Part shown: piece by piece, positions 38,017 to 51,594 of the stretch
How positions within the stretch are numbered: position 1 is the stretch's first letter
Layout of the letters: every line of letters starts with the position of its first letter
Assembly: GCA_003118195.1 (NCBI GenBank)
Contig: BEXV01000718.1
Span: 1 to 64,000, forward strand
Source of the DNA: Hemicentrotus pulcherrimus
Lineage: Eukaryota > Echinodermata > Echinoidea > Camarodonta > Strongylocentrotidae
Direction: 5' to 3'
DNA: 64,000 nt
Notes under the pieces: model-generated
Databases searched by the model: none
What the model was told of the DNA's origin: nothing
The model's input: only the letters and a program-made list of their open reading frames with translations
Program-made: the position numbers and the translations under genes

Positions 38017-39935
38017 ATAAGAAATGAGGACAGAGGAGTTGATGAAGAGAGAAAACAAAATATTATTCTTAAAAATAACAATTCACGATGGCAAGAACTG
38101 ATTTATGCAGCAATATTTCACAATGAACATTAAAAATAATGAAGTTGACACTAACTTAAAACTAAAGAAAACTATCAGAATAAAACAAAAGTTCGGGCCA
38201 TCATAATCATCTCATCAATTTCTGAACTCGAGGAAAATAAAGTGACATAACAGTCAGAAACTATACAGTATATGGCATTAGTATTTAAGATGTGGGTCTT
38301 ATACTGAGTAATTTAAATTAATTTTATGATTGATAAAACGAAGATGAATAAAGGTCAGGGCAACTTCTTAGGTAATGTACACAGGCCCGCGAAAGTAAAA
38401 TCTATGAAGTTCGAAAGAGGGGTGTAGATGTATTACAAGAGAAGCCGTTTCTTTTTCCTTTTTCATCTGTTTCATTTAGTTCTTGACAGCGTTCATCTTG
38501 AGAAGGATTGAAACGGAAAAGTAGTCCATTTAAAAGAAGAAGAAGAAAAAAGGAAATAAAAAGGGAAAGAGAATTCAGCGAAGCGGAGTCTATTTCTACC
38601 AGTGACTGATTACTACTCCTTATTACATTAACTGCGGTCCATCGAACTGAGAGCGGTGTAACCCGACCCTACTGCTCGCCCCGATCCCTCGGGTAACTTT
38701 CCCGCTCCAAGACCCTTCATCACGAGCTATAATACACCACCTTCTTTTCCATCTCCGTTTTATTCCTTCTTCCTAAATATTTCTCACTTCCCTTATCCTA
38801 CATCGTTCTATTTTTCATCCCATTCCTTCATTCTTTCATCTTCTTTGGGCTAAGCGGATGACCCCCAAAAGAATAAAACGATTCCGATATCCACTTCGAT
38901 GTTGGGTAGTAGGTATCGTCATCTTCTGCTGATGAAGAATCATTATAATAATTGGCAGAACAATAGCTTTCACTTTAGCGGATGGGCGAGAAATCTAAAC
39001 CACTTAAAGTAATGTATTTAACATCGCGCCCCGGTAATAATTTCCTGTGCAAACAATGCGTAAAAATAACGCCATCATCTCCCTCTCTCACTCCCTATCT
39101 CTATCTCCCTTTCCCCATTCTCCACTTACCCCCCTTCTCTACTTCGGAGGGGGCAAGGGGTCCTTATCAAATTAATTGCGTTAAGTGGCGCGCGTGGGTA
39201 TGCAAATAGTAACGGGGATACCCCTCTGCGCGTGACCTGGCTAGCTCGCCGTCTTGGGCTCACCTTACACCGGTCTGGGGCTGCCGTACTGATGGACTAG
39301 GTCGTCGCAAATTTGTATGAAAACTTGACGTTTTGAATTATATTCTATATTAACACTTTTTCAAACTCTCTGTATTATGTCGACATCTTCCAATGTCACC
39401 AAATTTTGTCGGGCATTAATGTGGATAATAACCTATCAACAAAATCAATGGAAGCAAGTGATCAAGCTATAATTTTGTAAGAATAGAAACAGCATTCGAA
39501 CAATATCTGAACTATATATTGGCTATATAATTTTTGGCGAAATAGTATAATGAAACAAATTAGTGTATAGATTCCAATATGCCTTATTGTCAACAAGGCG
39601 TTTGTATATTAGTTCAAGACTTATATCAACAGATGTTAAATTCATGTACACACCATGATCACAATGTAACATTTATTGCAAGAAGTGCCAAAAAAGTATT
39701 GGCGTTACCATTTTCACATATAATTTTATCATATTAAGAAAATAATACATTCATTTCATTATTTTCCCTTTAAAATCCACTTACCACGAACGAAGATATT
39801 ACAATATGATACGCTAATGTCTATTACGATATATTTAATAAGATTTGCACCACATTATTAATTCTTAGTTGAAGTAAAATACAACAATTTTAAAATCCAT
39901 TTCATATTATAATGTACTCTAGAGAATGATTTGGT

Positions 39936-39960
39936 ATAATTATAGTATTACTATAATTAT
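39936..39960. repeat. Perfect 11-bp AT-rich inverted repeat
   Basis: ATAATTATAGT and ACTATAATTAT flank ATT. It contains AATTA homeodomain-type cores on both arms. AT-rich palindromes also arise by chance in this background. Confidence 0.8.
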
Positions 39961-42900
39961 GACGAACAAGTACCTAACAAGTACCCAAAATAATTGCACG
40001 AGAAAATAACTCAAGAAGTGCCTATAACGAATCCCATCGTCTAGTAAAACGTTTAAAGTCATGAATAGGTATAAAAATTAAAAATTATTTAATACTAGAT
40101 AATTAGAAATGTGCATTTTGGAAGTGCTTTTTGTTTGTTTTATTTTGGGATTTTTGTTTTATTTTTATGCGGTAGAAATCATGGTGTTTAGATCTAAGTT
40201 TAAACTTGATGTAAGTGATTAAGTAACTGCAAATATATATTTCAAATAGAAATCATTTTACTTCTTCATTTTTTAAAACTTTCCTATCAAATAGAATGTG
40301 CTGGCTTTGTAAGTTTTTATCAATCTTTTTATTTTTACATTAGAATTACTCAGGTTTCTCATCAATAAAGGTTAATTTTTTTTCCTTCGTGATTCTACAT
40401 GCATAATACATACTTGAAGGGCGTCTGCGGTAAAGCCACTACAGGTTAACATCTGCGACCAATTAACAAAATTAGAGAATCAACTTGGTTATATTTTATC
40501 TCCACGCCTACATCCCCGTCTTACTGTAATTCAGGTTCCAGAGACCCTTTATTTTGTCTATTTCTATTCAGATGTTAAAAAAGAGAAAGAATGGACAAGC
40601 AGTGGTCTGTTAAAGAAAGAGAAAAACGATTGCGAGCAGAGCTATTTGCTTGATTGGTGTTTGCGGGGTTGTAATCGGAGTACGGTGAACATAAATGGTA
40701 CGCCAGAGCTTCCCCGCTAGATGCATAGTAAACACACGATGCTCCTTCGGTTTTTCCTTCCTCTCTCTCGCTCTCCTTCCCCTCTGTCTCCTTCTTTCCC
40801 CCTGATACCTCGCTCTCTTTTCGCGCCAAACCTTAGCGACTTGCGGAACGCCGCGGTGATTTGATACTAATCGTGAAGCGCTTTCCACGCCGCAGGCTCC
40901 CCGGCGACTTACATTACAATTCCGATCGCAAATGTCAGTGCAATGTAATACCGACGAATGCCGCCAATTTCAGATCCATCACTGTTGATTCTTTTTCGGA
41001 AAATAAGATGAGGGTATGTGGGAGAGAGGATGGGAGAGGACAAGGAGATATAAAAGATGCCATCCGGGCGAGGAAGAGTCCATCATGAAAGGGAAGAAAG
41101 TGGTGGATAGGGGATGAAAGGGAGATAGAGATAGGAAATAAAAGAGGAAGAAAAGTGATAAGTAAATTTGATTGCCGTCTTCCCGCTAGCTTCATGTCCT
41201 TCAATACAATTAACTTATATAATGCCTTCAATTATGAGGCCTATGCTAGTTGCTCACTTTGAATTCAGTTCAGGTTTCCACCAGTCTCGACGCGGTTTTG
41301 TTTGTCAAAATCCTAGACTGTTTAACAACCAGTTTTCTCCTCAGAACTCAAGATGAGGTGCATTTAATAGAATGAGAGACTGAGGTGATTCGAGTTATTA
41401 GGACCAAAGGCTTTGGGAAACACAAGTTCTAAGGATATACTACATAAAATGGATTATATAAACATGGAAAGAAGGGCTATCACTATATGGTTTCCTACTA
41501 AGATGTTGTCTTCTTTGTCGTAAATATTGTGCGTGCGTGTGTGTATGTGCGTGTTGACATTTTTCTGTGCTATGTAACTTTTTTGTAATATCCATCTTTC
41601 TTTTCTACCGAAACCTGGTTTCGAAACACATTTATACACACATACACTCGTTTTATTCTCTATCAAATTTCGCTGTCATATCATTATAAATTTAGGACTT
41701 TATGCTAATAGCTGTAGGCTAAATGGCTAATATTTATATAAAAACATATATAACTATAAACAAAAGACATTTTTATCAATATGTGTTACTAATAATCTTG
41801 TACTTATGAGTATAATAGTATTGGAATCATGCTCTTTAAGCAATTTTGTTTATCATAAAATGTTGAACAGCAAAAAGTACTTGCATAAAAAGCATAGGTA
41901 CATATCAATATTTAGGCCTATATATTTGTGTCAGATGTCGTACTAAAAGCTAATTATTCTGCATTCAAGTTAAATGTCATGAATATGTTTTTATAATATT
42001 TTAAGACATGAAAACTTTGAGGAACAATCTTTGAGTTATGCCGATGCTAACCTTTTCTACGTCCATTAAAAGCCATTGTAACATATTGTTATGAAACATT
42101 TTTATATAAAAATTGTCGAGCCGAAAAGGTCTTGCACTTAAGACTCTGACTTTGCTCTCACTTGCTTTTTAAGACCTTTATTATTAATGTTTCAGAAAGA
42201 TATAAAAGTCGAAGATGCTTTCAGAAATAAAGTCGTGATGCATCTGGTGTCAAGCGCAATAATTTAATGCAATAACTCTGACTTTTCCAAAAGCTCCTAT
42301 TTTTTCTTCTTCGCCTTATCTTTCATGATAAATCGCTGTTGCTCGGGTCAGCCATCCACGAAAAGGGGTCATTATCAAAATAGTACAACTTGATACTCAA
42401 AGTATTAAATGTATCAAAAACGAAATATGAAGTGAATCTGAGGGAAAGGAAGAGAGGTGCTTATTGAAGTGTGAGGGTGTCACGATTTATTAGATAAGAA
42501 AGCTGTCAAGATGTACTCTTCCGGTGAAGTTGTTTCCAGCTCTTGCGTTTTACTCTTTGAGAATATACATTACTGTGTCAGCCTAGCCTTTATTTGTCTG
42601 GCTGAGAGCGATCCAGCGAAATAAAAGACTATACTGGGTTTTCTTCATACTGTTTTATTTTATTTCTATATTTCTCTTTGATTTCAGATTTCAATGTAAT
42701 TTAATGATGGCGCATTTATGATTTATATGAAATGTCCAATTGACTGTAAAAAAAAAANGGGGGGGTAAAGGGTTCATGGTTTGGATCACTGCCAGGCCCT
42801 TTGGAAAGACAGTATTCTGTTTCTTTTCCTCTCGACTCAGGTAAAGTCAATGCATATCCGGTAAGAAGAAATTTATCGAAATTTTGGGCGCCTTATCGTG

Positions 42901-44079
42901 AAAATTTAGACTACTTGTAGTTTTCAATGCTGTGTATCCTAAAAATGTACATGTACTTCATAATAACAATTGAAATTGTTATCAATGTAATGCTTATTGT
43001 TATCATAATCATTATCGTTATCAATATAATTATCATTACTTTGTTTTTATCATTTTCATTTGTTTTGTTATTCCATTATTCTAATTATAAATTAGAGAAT
43101 TACTCAACAAAGCATACACAAAAAACATTATTATCATTAGTAGCAGAAGTATCACCTGTTTTTGGAAATTACATTTTGTCTCATAGGGGAGAGTAGAAGG
43201 TATATCGTCTATGTGGGAGTTGATAATCATGATATTTTCCATGGTCATTCGCATTGCCGCCGTCGGTATTTATTTTGTTTTGTTTTTATCCTTTAGTTGT
43301 TGTTTTTTTGCTAAATCTTTTGTTTCAATCTTATAATATTGTTACAAACGTCGAACATATTCATGTACATAATGTATGCTAATAATTATGCGCATAGGCA
43401 GAAGATTCGTAAACAAAAGATCATATTGTTGATTAAAACCTACACAGGTATTTTTTCGTTTTGTTTTTTTATTAATTTTGTTTCTAAAGTTGTGTTGTGA
43501 AGTACAAAAAGATGCGATTTGTGTAATCTATTGTAACATTGTTGTGACAATAGATATACTGAAAAGATAGGGATTGATATAGAAGACCCTATGTAATTTC
43601 ATAAGAATATGAAATAGGCGTTAAACGGTCCATTTGGACAATTTCCCTTTGTAAACCTGTAATTCTAAAGATTTTATGTAATTAATAAGTTTATAAGTCA
43701 GTTTTCTCCGATACAAATACGATATGAAAAATATGTATAGATATACAGATCAGACCAAAAATTGATGAAATTATTTTGTTATTTTTTAAAAGGAAATACT
43801 GTTCTTTTATTTTTAAAACGTAATCTGAATTTTATTCAAAGCCTATACACATTTTAAAAATTGAGAAAATATTGGAAAACAAATCTTCAAAAATGCGATA
43901 ACAGCATATACAAAGTTCGCATGAGTCCAAATGCATTCTATTCGACCTAACTGTTTGCAGTTTGTGCTTCATTACCTGTTGAATAGAGTTGTATGAATAT
44001 ATTAAGCAAAAAAATCAATTATTTTAATGAATGGCGGTGATTATGTATACAAGTCGTTCAATGGTTCACTCTTTACTCT

Positions 44080-44113
44080 CCAAACTGCGGAAATAGAAAG
44101 GACCGCAGTTTGG
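44080..44113. repeat. Perfect 11-bp inverted repeat with 12-nt loop
   Basis: CCAAACTGCGG (44080-44090) and CCGCAGTTTGG (44103-44113) are exact reverse complements. The arms are GC-richer than the flanks. The stem is too short for a microRNA precursor. Confidence 0.85.
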
Positions 44114-44562
44114 TCAACCGTAAAATAATTTTACATGCTTGAACAAAAAATACTTGAATTCCAAGGATCGGACGTAAACATTCAAAAATTGCACGAGAAT
44201 CTTCGATAACAGATAACAAAACAACAAAATAATGGCACTGAATTACGATTTCACTTTCAATATACTTTATCCTTTAATGTCGGTGGTTTTATCTTTATCA
44301 ATACCTGTAGATACTCGACCTATATTCGTTGGTTCTCATGTCGTTCTTTAGTCCTTTACAACTTCGGCATCACTAAGTGTCTGTTTATCAATTTGTTTAA
44401 TTTTTTACAGGTATAATGCCACTTTATATACGTAATTGTTTCTAAAATGCCATAGCATTTATCATTATATGTGCCTCGGAACGTTTATAATAGAATTATG
44501 GCGACATGAAACTGTGATTTATTATCGTCATCATGGTCATTATATAATAGCAAACAGGGAGT

Positions 44563-44654
44563 GAAGATGGTGCACATTGTGCGATAATGAATCCGTGAAT
44601 TACGGTATTTTGTACTTACAGCGTTATAAATCCAGGTTATTATTATTATTATTA

Positions 44655-44710
<56 letters not shown>

Positions 44711-44711
44711 G
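44563..44711 (+). mobile_element. SINE body fragment with expanded (TTA)n tail
   Basis: GATGGTGCACATTGTG (44567-44582) matches the SINE body at 53.93 kb. Downstream similarity continues through the AATGAATC region to GCGTTATAAATCCAGG. The element ends in a TTA tract of about 75 bp (44637-44711), which I read as the SINE's own tail lengthened by slippage. No 5' tRNA-like head is seen. Confidence 0.55.
44637..44711 (+). repeat. (TTA)n microsatellite
   Basis: Nearly pure TTA triplets with two TTG interruptions. The opposite strand gives a poly-Ile frame, an artefact. Confidence 0.97.
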
Positions 44712-46115
44712 TTTGATGCATGTAATTAATTGTATGAATTTCCGAATATGTAATAACTATTATTCATGACGTTTTATCTCCATATTTATTACGTTTTATT
44801 CCTTGAATTTATCCATGTAAACAAAGGTGTCATGTACACATTCGAATCTCCTTTTAACACTGCATGTAAGTTTTCACACGTAGACAACGCACATACACAC
44901 ACAACTCACCCGCGGAATAATTCATTGAATTCAATGATGAGACATATTATTCTCTATTAACACCTAGCAAATTTTACGACGGTAACTCTTCCTCGTGGTA
45001 GCTACATACCCCCTCCCCCACCCGTATTTAAAGATTGCATACACATCACTCCGTGGCACCGCATTGTGTATCAAGGTATGTGGCGCCACCATTGCTTACC
45101 ACTACTTCAGCTATCTACGGTAGTACGTACGCCACGCATGCATGCATGGATACTAACTAAAGGGGCATCGCTTTAATTGATTGCGCGGCCCGGAGAGCGG
45201 GGCAGTGTGTGTCCATCGGACCGTGTAATACGATCACTTAGCAGGAGAAATGTTTGCACGCCATCGCAGCTATCAACTACAGCGCAGCGAAACGTAGAAG
45301 GGAAAGAACTCCTTGTGCCTGACCTGGCTGAAATGTGGCAAATTACATTAGGTGTGCAGCGCTGCGTGGTGGGCTCTCAATCCATCTCTTTACTCCTCTA
45401 TTCTCTTTTCAGCTCAAGTACACACTCTCCATCCCCTACCCTCAGTCTCTATTCATAGTTGGACTTTATCTCACCTGTATATTCTACTTATTCACCCCCT
45501 ATTCCTACCCACCCCCTGCCTCACTTTCTTTTACATTTCTCTTATTTCTCCTTCGGCTTTTCTTCGTTTACCCTTTTCCCAATGTTTTTCTCCATCACAC
45601 TACCGTCTCTAAAATTCCATCTTACTAATTTTCAATAGGGACGCAGTTCCCACCCCTTTTGATGTCATTTTGCTTTTCCAATTTTTTCTTTTCATAACAT
45701 ATCACATTTCCCGCCTTTACCTGTAGCGTACTTTCCTTTCTCACTCTTTTTTGTCCCTGTCTTCCACTACTATCAACTTTGTTCATTCAGTCCTGATCGA
45801 CTCCTTGCGAATGTTTACAGACATCATCACTAAGGCTCTGGCATTATATACCGTCTTTCAGTACTGATTCCTCGAATCTACTTTTAAGAACTGTACTACA
45901 ACTAATACTACTACTTCTACTACTACGAAAAGTTCTACTTCTTCGCCTTCTCCTTCTTCTTGTTCTTCTTCTTATCTTCTTCTTCTTCATCTTCTTCTTT
46001 GTTTCCGTTTTCCCTTCTTCTTCTTCTTCTTCTTCTTCTTCTGCTGATGCTGCTTCTAATACTGCTACTACTACTATAACCCCAAACCTCTTGACTATGT
46101 AAGTTTGAAAGATAA
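44712..46115. other. Intergenic sequence, no recognised gene
   Basis: A CpG-containing, higher-complexity patch at about 45040-45360 includes palindromic GTACGTAC and GCATGCATGC strings. The rest is pyrimidine-rich and ends in the TTC repeat. Confidence 0.7.
45894..46078 (+). repeat. (TTC)n/(CTA)n triplet repeat
   Basis: About 185 bp of TTC with CTA and CTG variants. The minus strand reads Glu/Lys/Arg-rich, an artefact. A long pyrimidine tract with mirror symmetry like this can form triplex DNA. Confidence 0.95.
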
Positions 46116-46275
46116 AGATATCATAGTCTAGTGGTTTGATTTTTGGATGCAAAAGTCATGGGTTTGAACCTCGGAGCGGCACTATTGCCTTTTTGTATAT
46201 CCACAACGTCGTTCACACTGTGTGGGTTAATGAATGAGATATGGTAGCAAACTCTGAAAAGTGCTCAGAAAAAAT
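46116..46275 (+). mobile_element. tRNA-derived SINE, 5' head plus body
   Basis: The A box is TAGTCTAGTGG (46124-46134) and the B box GGTTTGAACCT (46161-46171), spaced as in a tRNA promoter. The body contains CACACTGTGTGGGTTAATGA (46216-46235), shared with the copy at 53.94 kb, and then TGAAAAGTGCTCAGA. No simple tail follows, so the 3' end is truncated or decayed. Head pairing is too poor for a working tRNA. Confidence 0.65.
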
Positions 46276-49200
46276 GATCATGAGCTCGTTTTTGTTTTTA
46301 TCCAGTCTATTTTACCTTTCTTTTATAAAGGTTGTGTTTTTGTTGTTGTTGGTAGTATGCTGTCTAATCAAAATCAGATACAGAGAATGAACGTGTATCT
46401 TATATGGCTACGAGCATTCCCATTTCAATTTTTTAATTTCTTGTTGTGTTTGCCATATTACTTCTCTACTTTTCTTCAATTCCAAGCCATCTCCCTACAT
46501 TGGTATGCACAATATTATGCCAACGAAGTTTATTCGCAATAAAAACATCTATCTTTTCATTCTCTTGCGCATCAGCTACTCACTCTAAAAACAAACAACT
46601 CAACTGCATGGTTAAAGGCAATGCTTGAAAACATGAGAAGAAATTTTACATATTGCCCGCAGACAATAAACCCCCACTCCTCTCCTTTTCGCTTCTTCCA
46701 CATTAAACAAACGGCGTCTGGAAACCTGTGTAGATATGAAATAGCATTGGACGGAATGAGCATGTATGTATATCATTGGCATGTGATGACCTTGGCTCGG
46801 AGCTCCTCTTCGTTCGTCAATCGCCCCGTAACTCCCCCGCAGGGAACACGCTATACTGCCACGCTTTACCCTCTTTATTAAATCTAACATGCACTCAACC
46901 TTACCATTCTCATCATACCATTCATCAAACATCTCTATCTCTCTATCTCTCTCCCTCTCTTTCTATTTCTTCACTTTCTCTCGTCTCATCTCATTCCAAA
47001 ATATCACAAGCCCCCTGCTATTTCTTTGCTCCCTTTAATATTTTCTTTGAATAAAACATCTTTTCATATTTTGATGTATCTTATCACTCTTCACTTTTCT
47101 CCAACACCAGTCCATTGTTATAATTTTATTGCTATACATTGTTTGTTATTGTTAAGGTATTCGTAACTTCTGAAGATAATCAAGTAAGAGAAAGTAGGTA
47201 GAAAGTATATAATATCAGGGACAGATCCAGGGTTTTATAAAAAGGTTTTTAGTGGCTCACACAAAAAATCTCTGACGACAAGCAACAACCCCCCCCCCCC
47301 CCAAATAAAAAAATGTTACGATATTTTATATCTTATATCTTACATTCTATATGATATTATGATCATTTATGGTATTGTGAAAGTGTTTAAATTAAAAGAG
47401 GATATAAACATTAATTGAAACGAAATTGAAATTAGAATATGATAATTGATGATGAAGATCCTCTTACCTTCGTTTTATTTCCTTCATAACAAATTGTTTT
47501 ACATTAATTTGTGTATCATTATTAAACCTGATATAAATTGCATTGAAATGTTTTATGTAACGCGCTTTAAAAGAGTAACATAATATTATTATTACCTATC
47601 AAATTCAATATGACACACTCTAAATACTTTAAAGGGACACGTAAATATACGACGTTATAAGAAATTTCATAGTCATCACAACACGGACGAAACTATGAAA
47701 TATATGTATTAGGTTGCAAATATGACGTGAGCAAAATCCGGTCATTTCAATCAGTTTAATTCTAGTCATTGACAACACTCTAGCCGGTACGGTATGAAGA
47801 TGGACGTGAGGTTAAGCTAAATGTAAAAATTACTTCAATAGTTTAATGCTTAAAAGCATAGTTTTCTAGTATCCCTCATAAAAGATTTCTTGTTAATGGA
47901 TTGGTCAAGAGCTTATGTGGTCATTCGAAATTCTTCTAGAAAAGAATTTCCTTTGCCGGGGAAAAATATATGTGACAAAGACACGATGTTGTGTCCCGAA
48001 AATACGGACAATAGAGTATCTATTATTTTTCTATAATGCATTGCGATCGAGTTTTTCGTTTTGTTATCTGTTTCACTTGAGACCATTACGTGGACATTAA
48101 CCGATACATTATGTTCATAACTAATTAATTCATTGTATGCATGATGACTTTTAAATGATATGACATTAACACTCATCTTGGTAGAGGCCTATCACATTCA
48201 CGTCCATACATAGACACCGCACTAATATTTACCTCCAGTAAGGCGTTGGGACCAACTGGAATTTGAAAAAAATCATCACAGCCAAATAGAATTTAAAATA
48301 CCCTATACGATTACATATTGCTTACGCATTTTGACCTACTAGAGAAGTGCACTATATGTGCGGCCTATAACCTGTAATTATAATGTCTGTATATAATTCT
48401 TTTGGACAAGATTAGGGGACAAAATATTGGGAGCATTATTTGATGCTTTCTATTTGACTTTGTATACATTTTGCAACGTTTGAATTTGATATCTTGATAC
48501 GAATTGAATTATTTAGGTAGCTAATAAAAGTCAATATCCGGTCTGCTAAATCTTACCTAATTTTGTCTAATATTATCTTATCTAATCATATCTTACCCCC
48601 ATCCTATCTTATAATATCGTTTCCTTTTTCTTATACCTTTTCTTTTCTCATCTTGTCTTTTCTTATCTTATCTTGGATAAATAAATACAATCAAATAACA
48701 ATAATCATTGTTGTTGTGGCATATACCGGTATGTACAAAGTCTAATAAACATGTTACGAACAAACTCAATAACATGATAGAGAATGCTTTTACAATCAGT
48801 CCTCACTATCAGAAAATGTAATTATTTTTGTACATTCTGCTCGAAGAAAGATTGCTTGACGATTTAAGACTATGAAAATCTCATCTTCGAACAATTCTCC
48901 ATATTTTTGTTAGCGGAAAGCGTTGTAGCGTATTAATTTCTCATAGAATACACTGATGAGTTTTGATTTCAAAATGAATATCCGAGGTGCTTTCTTGGGT
49001 TTCAATTCGTTTCGGCTCGCCTTTAAATCTCAAGAGATGAAAAGAATGCAAGTTTACTCGAAACAAATGGAAGGATCATCATACAAATTATGCTATTCAA
49101 TCTAAAACCACCGCAGGGTGAATTATTTCCAAAGCGACATGATACAATCTTCATGGGCGATGCGCTTGCTTTCCAGGATTGCTCGCTTGGTGCGACTTCA

Positions 49201-50559
49201 AGCTCAACAATAGAAGGGAAAAAAGGAAAAGAGAAAGATTACACAAACAAAACTAAACATTGAAAGGTCTTGTAACCTATACCTGTTATTCTTTTATTGA
49301 TTTATTTTGAAACGGAAATGGTTAAGGTTGTTCAATAGGAAAACTAAAAGGATGTGAATCATGAGAAAGGCGCAAGAGAAGTGAATATTGGTCCAAAGGA
49401 GAGACAAGAACAGTTAAGATTGCTTGCTTGGTGTAACTTTTTCAAACTTCCTTTTCAAACACAGTCAAACTTATTTTTACAAACATTTCTTATTTGTAAT
49501 ACAGGAATTATACTTAATATTGCGATAATTATGATGATAACCATTACTAGAAATATCACAAAGTGAATGCATTAAAATAAGAGAGGTTAAACCGACTACC
49601 ACCGGAAAACAAAAATAATAATTATCCTTAACACATACCATCTTTTCCATATTTGTTTTTATTATTCCATATTTTGTCACTCTAATGTACTCCATTGTAT
49701 AGAACATATTAATAGCGTCACGAAAGGGTGCTAACAATGCAGGGTTTTCAAATCTGTAATTCATATAAATGTACTTTTTCAACTTATTTATTTTTCCTTC
49801 GTCTCACCACTTTCCCGGTTCACTCATTGCTTTATATCTCCAAATGCAGGTTCTCTACCAAACCTTCCCGTACTTTGGACGGTGTAGCCAAGAAATTAAT
49901 AGGCAAGCTTTCCTAGTAACCCATTGGTCCACCAGATCTTTGTGTGATTATCTCTCCACCTGATAATCCCACATCGCATCATTTGACATAGCAGGATTAT
50001 AAGAGAGGGTTAGCGGCGTCTGGACTCATCGGGACGCATCGGGAGTAAGACACAGGTAGACATTATGGAGAGATCGACGTCCCGGGTGAGGGGACAGCAA
50101 AATACTTGTGATCGAAATCAATGAAGACGAAAAACCGAAGAGTTTACTTTCTTATCGAGATGTTCGAAACGGGTATAAATATTGACGGGATATGTTTTTT
50201 GTGTCTGATTAAAAATCCACTTCATAATCCTTACTTATAACTTGGTGTTAGGATCAATAGACAGGATTATCCCTAGAAATGCCCATTATTTCATGTCGAT
50301 TCTTTAGTTGGATCAAGAAAATGACACCTGACTCATTTTTCGGTATAAAATTAAATTAATTTTAAAACTATGTCTAAATATTTCGCCTTGTTTTACAATG
50401 ACATAAATAAGTTTGTTGAGTAAGTAACCAACGTTCATATGCGTATTTCCATGTTAGCCTACACAATATTATCATACTCATATGATTTCTCGCCTTCTAA
50501 CCTATTTGTTTATATATTATGTGCATGTTTTTATTTAACTTTGTATGTAAATCATGTTA
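46276..50559. other. Intergenic sequence, no recognised gene
   Basis: Nothing recognisable apart from a short CT tract (46933-46960), a C14 homopolymer (47289-47302) and a degenerate TCTTA-type pentanucleotide stretch (48551-48676). A complex patch at about 49980-50190 is non-repetitive but has no readable frame. Confidence 0.7.
48551..48676 (+). repeat. Degenerate (TCTTA)n pentanucleotide tract
   Basis: Imperfect TCTTATC/TCTAATC units. Read on the minus strand this gives many GATAAG/GATTAG words, so it may act as a dense array of GATA-type sites or simply be low-complexity sequence. Confidence 0.6.
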
Positions 50560-50685
50560 ATCTATAAGGTATGTTTCTTTGTAAAATTGTGATTGCTTTT
50601 TATATGCACGGCCATGCTGAAGAACAGCCATTGGCTGAAGTATGCCACAGTGCTAAAATGAAATAAACAACAACAACAACAACTC
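50560..50685 (+). mobile_element. LINE-like 3' tail
   Basis: AGAACAGCCATTGGCTGAAG (50622-50641) contains a CAGCC/GGCTG hairpin. It is followed by GTGCTAAAATGAAATAAA and an (AAC)n tail (50670-50683). A hairpin plus short-unit A-rich tail is typical of the 3' end of non-LTR retrotransposons and of SINEs that borrow it. No reverse transcriptase sequence is present. The family is not identified and the left boundary is uncertain. Confidence 0.45.
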
Positions 50686-51525
50686 ATCTTTTGCTAAAAA
50701 TCTTTGAAATTGCTCTAAATTAATGACAGCCTTTTCTGCTAGTTTAGGACAGACTTTCAATGTCTTTGTTTGATTTTCCTATTATTATCGACTTAACATA
50801 ACTGTAAAAAATGACAATGATGCCACACGTAACTAGAGGCCAACAATGATTCATTTACCGTGATCTTATATCCTTAAGTAATTCTGACTCTTTTCATGAG
50901 CCAGCTGCTAATACTGATATGATAAACAACTTGGTGTCATAAAGAGACCGCTAAGTAAGTCAGGGAAATCTGTGATGAGCCAAAGATTTAATAGTCACTC
51001 ATTATTCGCAGTTGCGATTTCAGTTATCCCCCTTCTATTACTCAATTCAATTACATTTCACCAGGCTATCTTTCCAGCGCTTTTGACGACACCGAAATAT
51101 GGTGGACCTCCCCCTCCATTTTTTTTCTTGCTCTGGGGTCTAAACGCGATTAAATTTTAGAAGACATTCCTAAAAGGTAGAAAGAGTCATAATGAGTTGT
51201 CATCTTCGTCGCTCTCTCTCTCTCGACAAAACGTTCGTATCGACAAAGTGACGCTATAATAGATCATCATGACTGCCATCTTCATCGTCATCATCATCGC
51301 CTCCGTCGTCAACTTAAGTATTATAGAAGAATGTTGTCAGTAGCCATTGTGCATTTATTTTAGAGGTCCGTCAGTATGATTGATTGCATATATACAAAAT
51401 ATTGATGACTACACCATCATAAGACTCAAAATACATTAATGGCATAGCAAAAAAGAAAAAGAAAACAACTTGAGAAAAACAAATGGATTATGAAAGAAGA
51501 AAGATAGGACAAAAATGAATACGAG

Positions 51526-51594
51526 TAAGAAGAAGAAGAAGAAGAAGGAAGGCAGAGGAACAGAAGAAAAAAGGAGAAGAAGAAGAAGGAGAAG
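51526..51594 (+). repeat. (GAA)n microsatellite
   Basis: GAA triplets with GGAA interruptions inside a purine-rich stretch (51430-51720). Opposite-strand Ser/Phe frames are artefacts. Confidence 0.92.

Larger units (their letters stand above)
35078..44562. other. Intergenic sequence with microsatellites, no recognised gene
   Basis: No frame here resembles a protein apart from simple-repeat translations. The stretches 35320-36460, 36840-37850, 38020-39930 and 39965-44075 hold nothing I can name. Within them 38580-39320 is a GC-richer, high-complexity patch carrying a POU octamer. Perfect inverted repeats are at 39936-39960 and 44080-44113. An isolated N lies at 42758, between an A run and a G run. 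Confidence 0.7.

Noticed and set aside
44080..44113. microRNA precursor
   Set aside because: The stem is only 11 bp; animal precursors need about 22 bp or more. The hairpins at 4476 and 10389 fail for the same reason. I also recognised no well-known microRNA seed region.
50342..50370. AT-rich palindrome around AAAATTAA-A-TTAATTTT
   Set aside because: Expected by chance in this composition; not listed as a feature.
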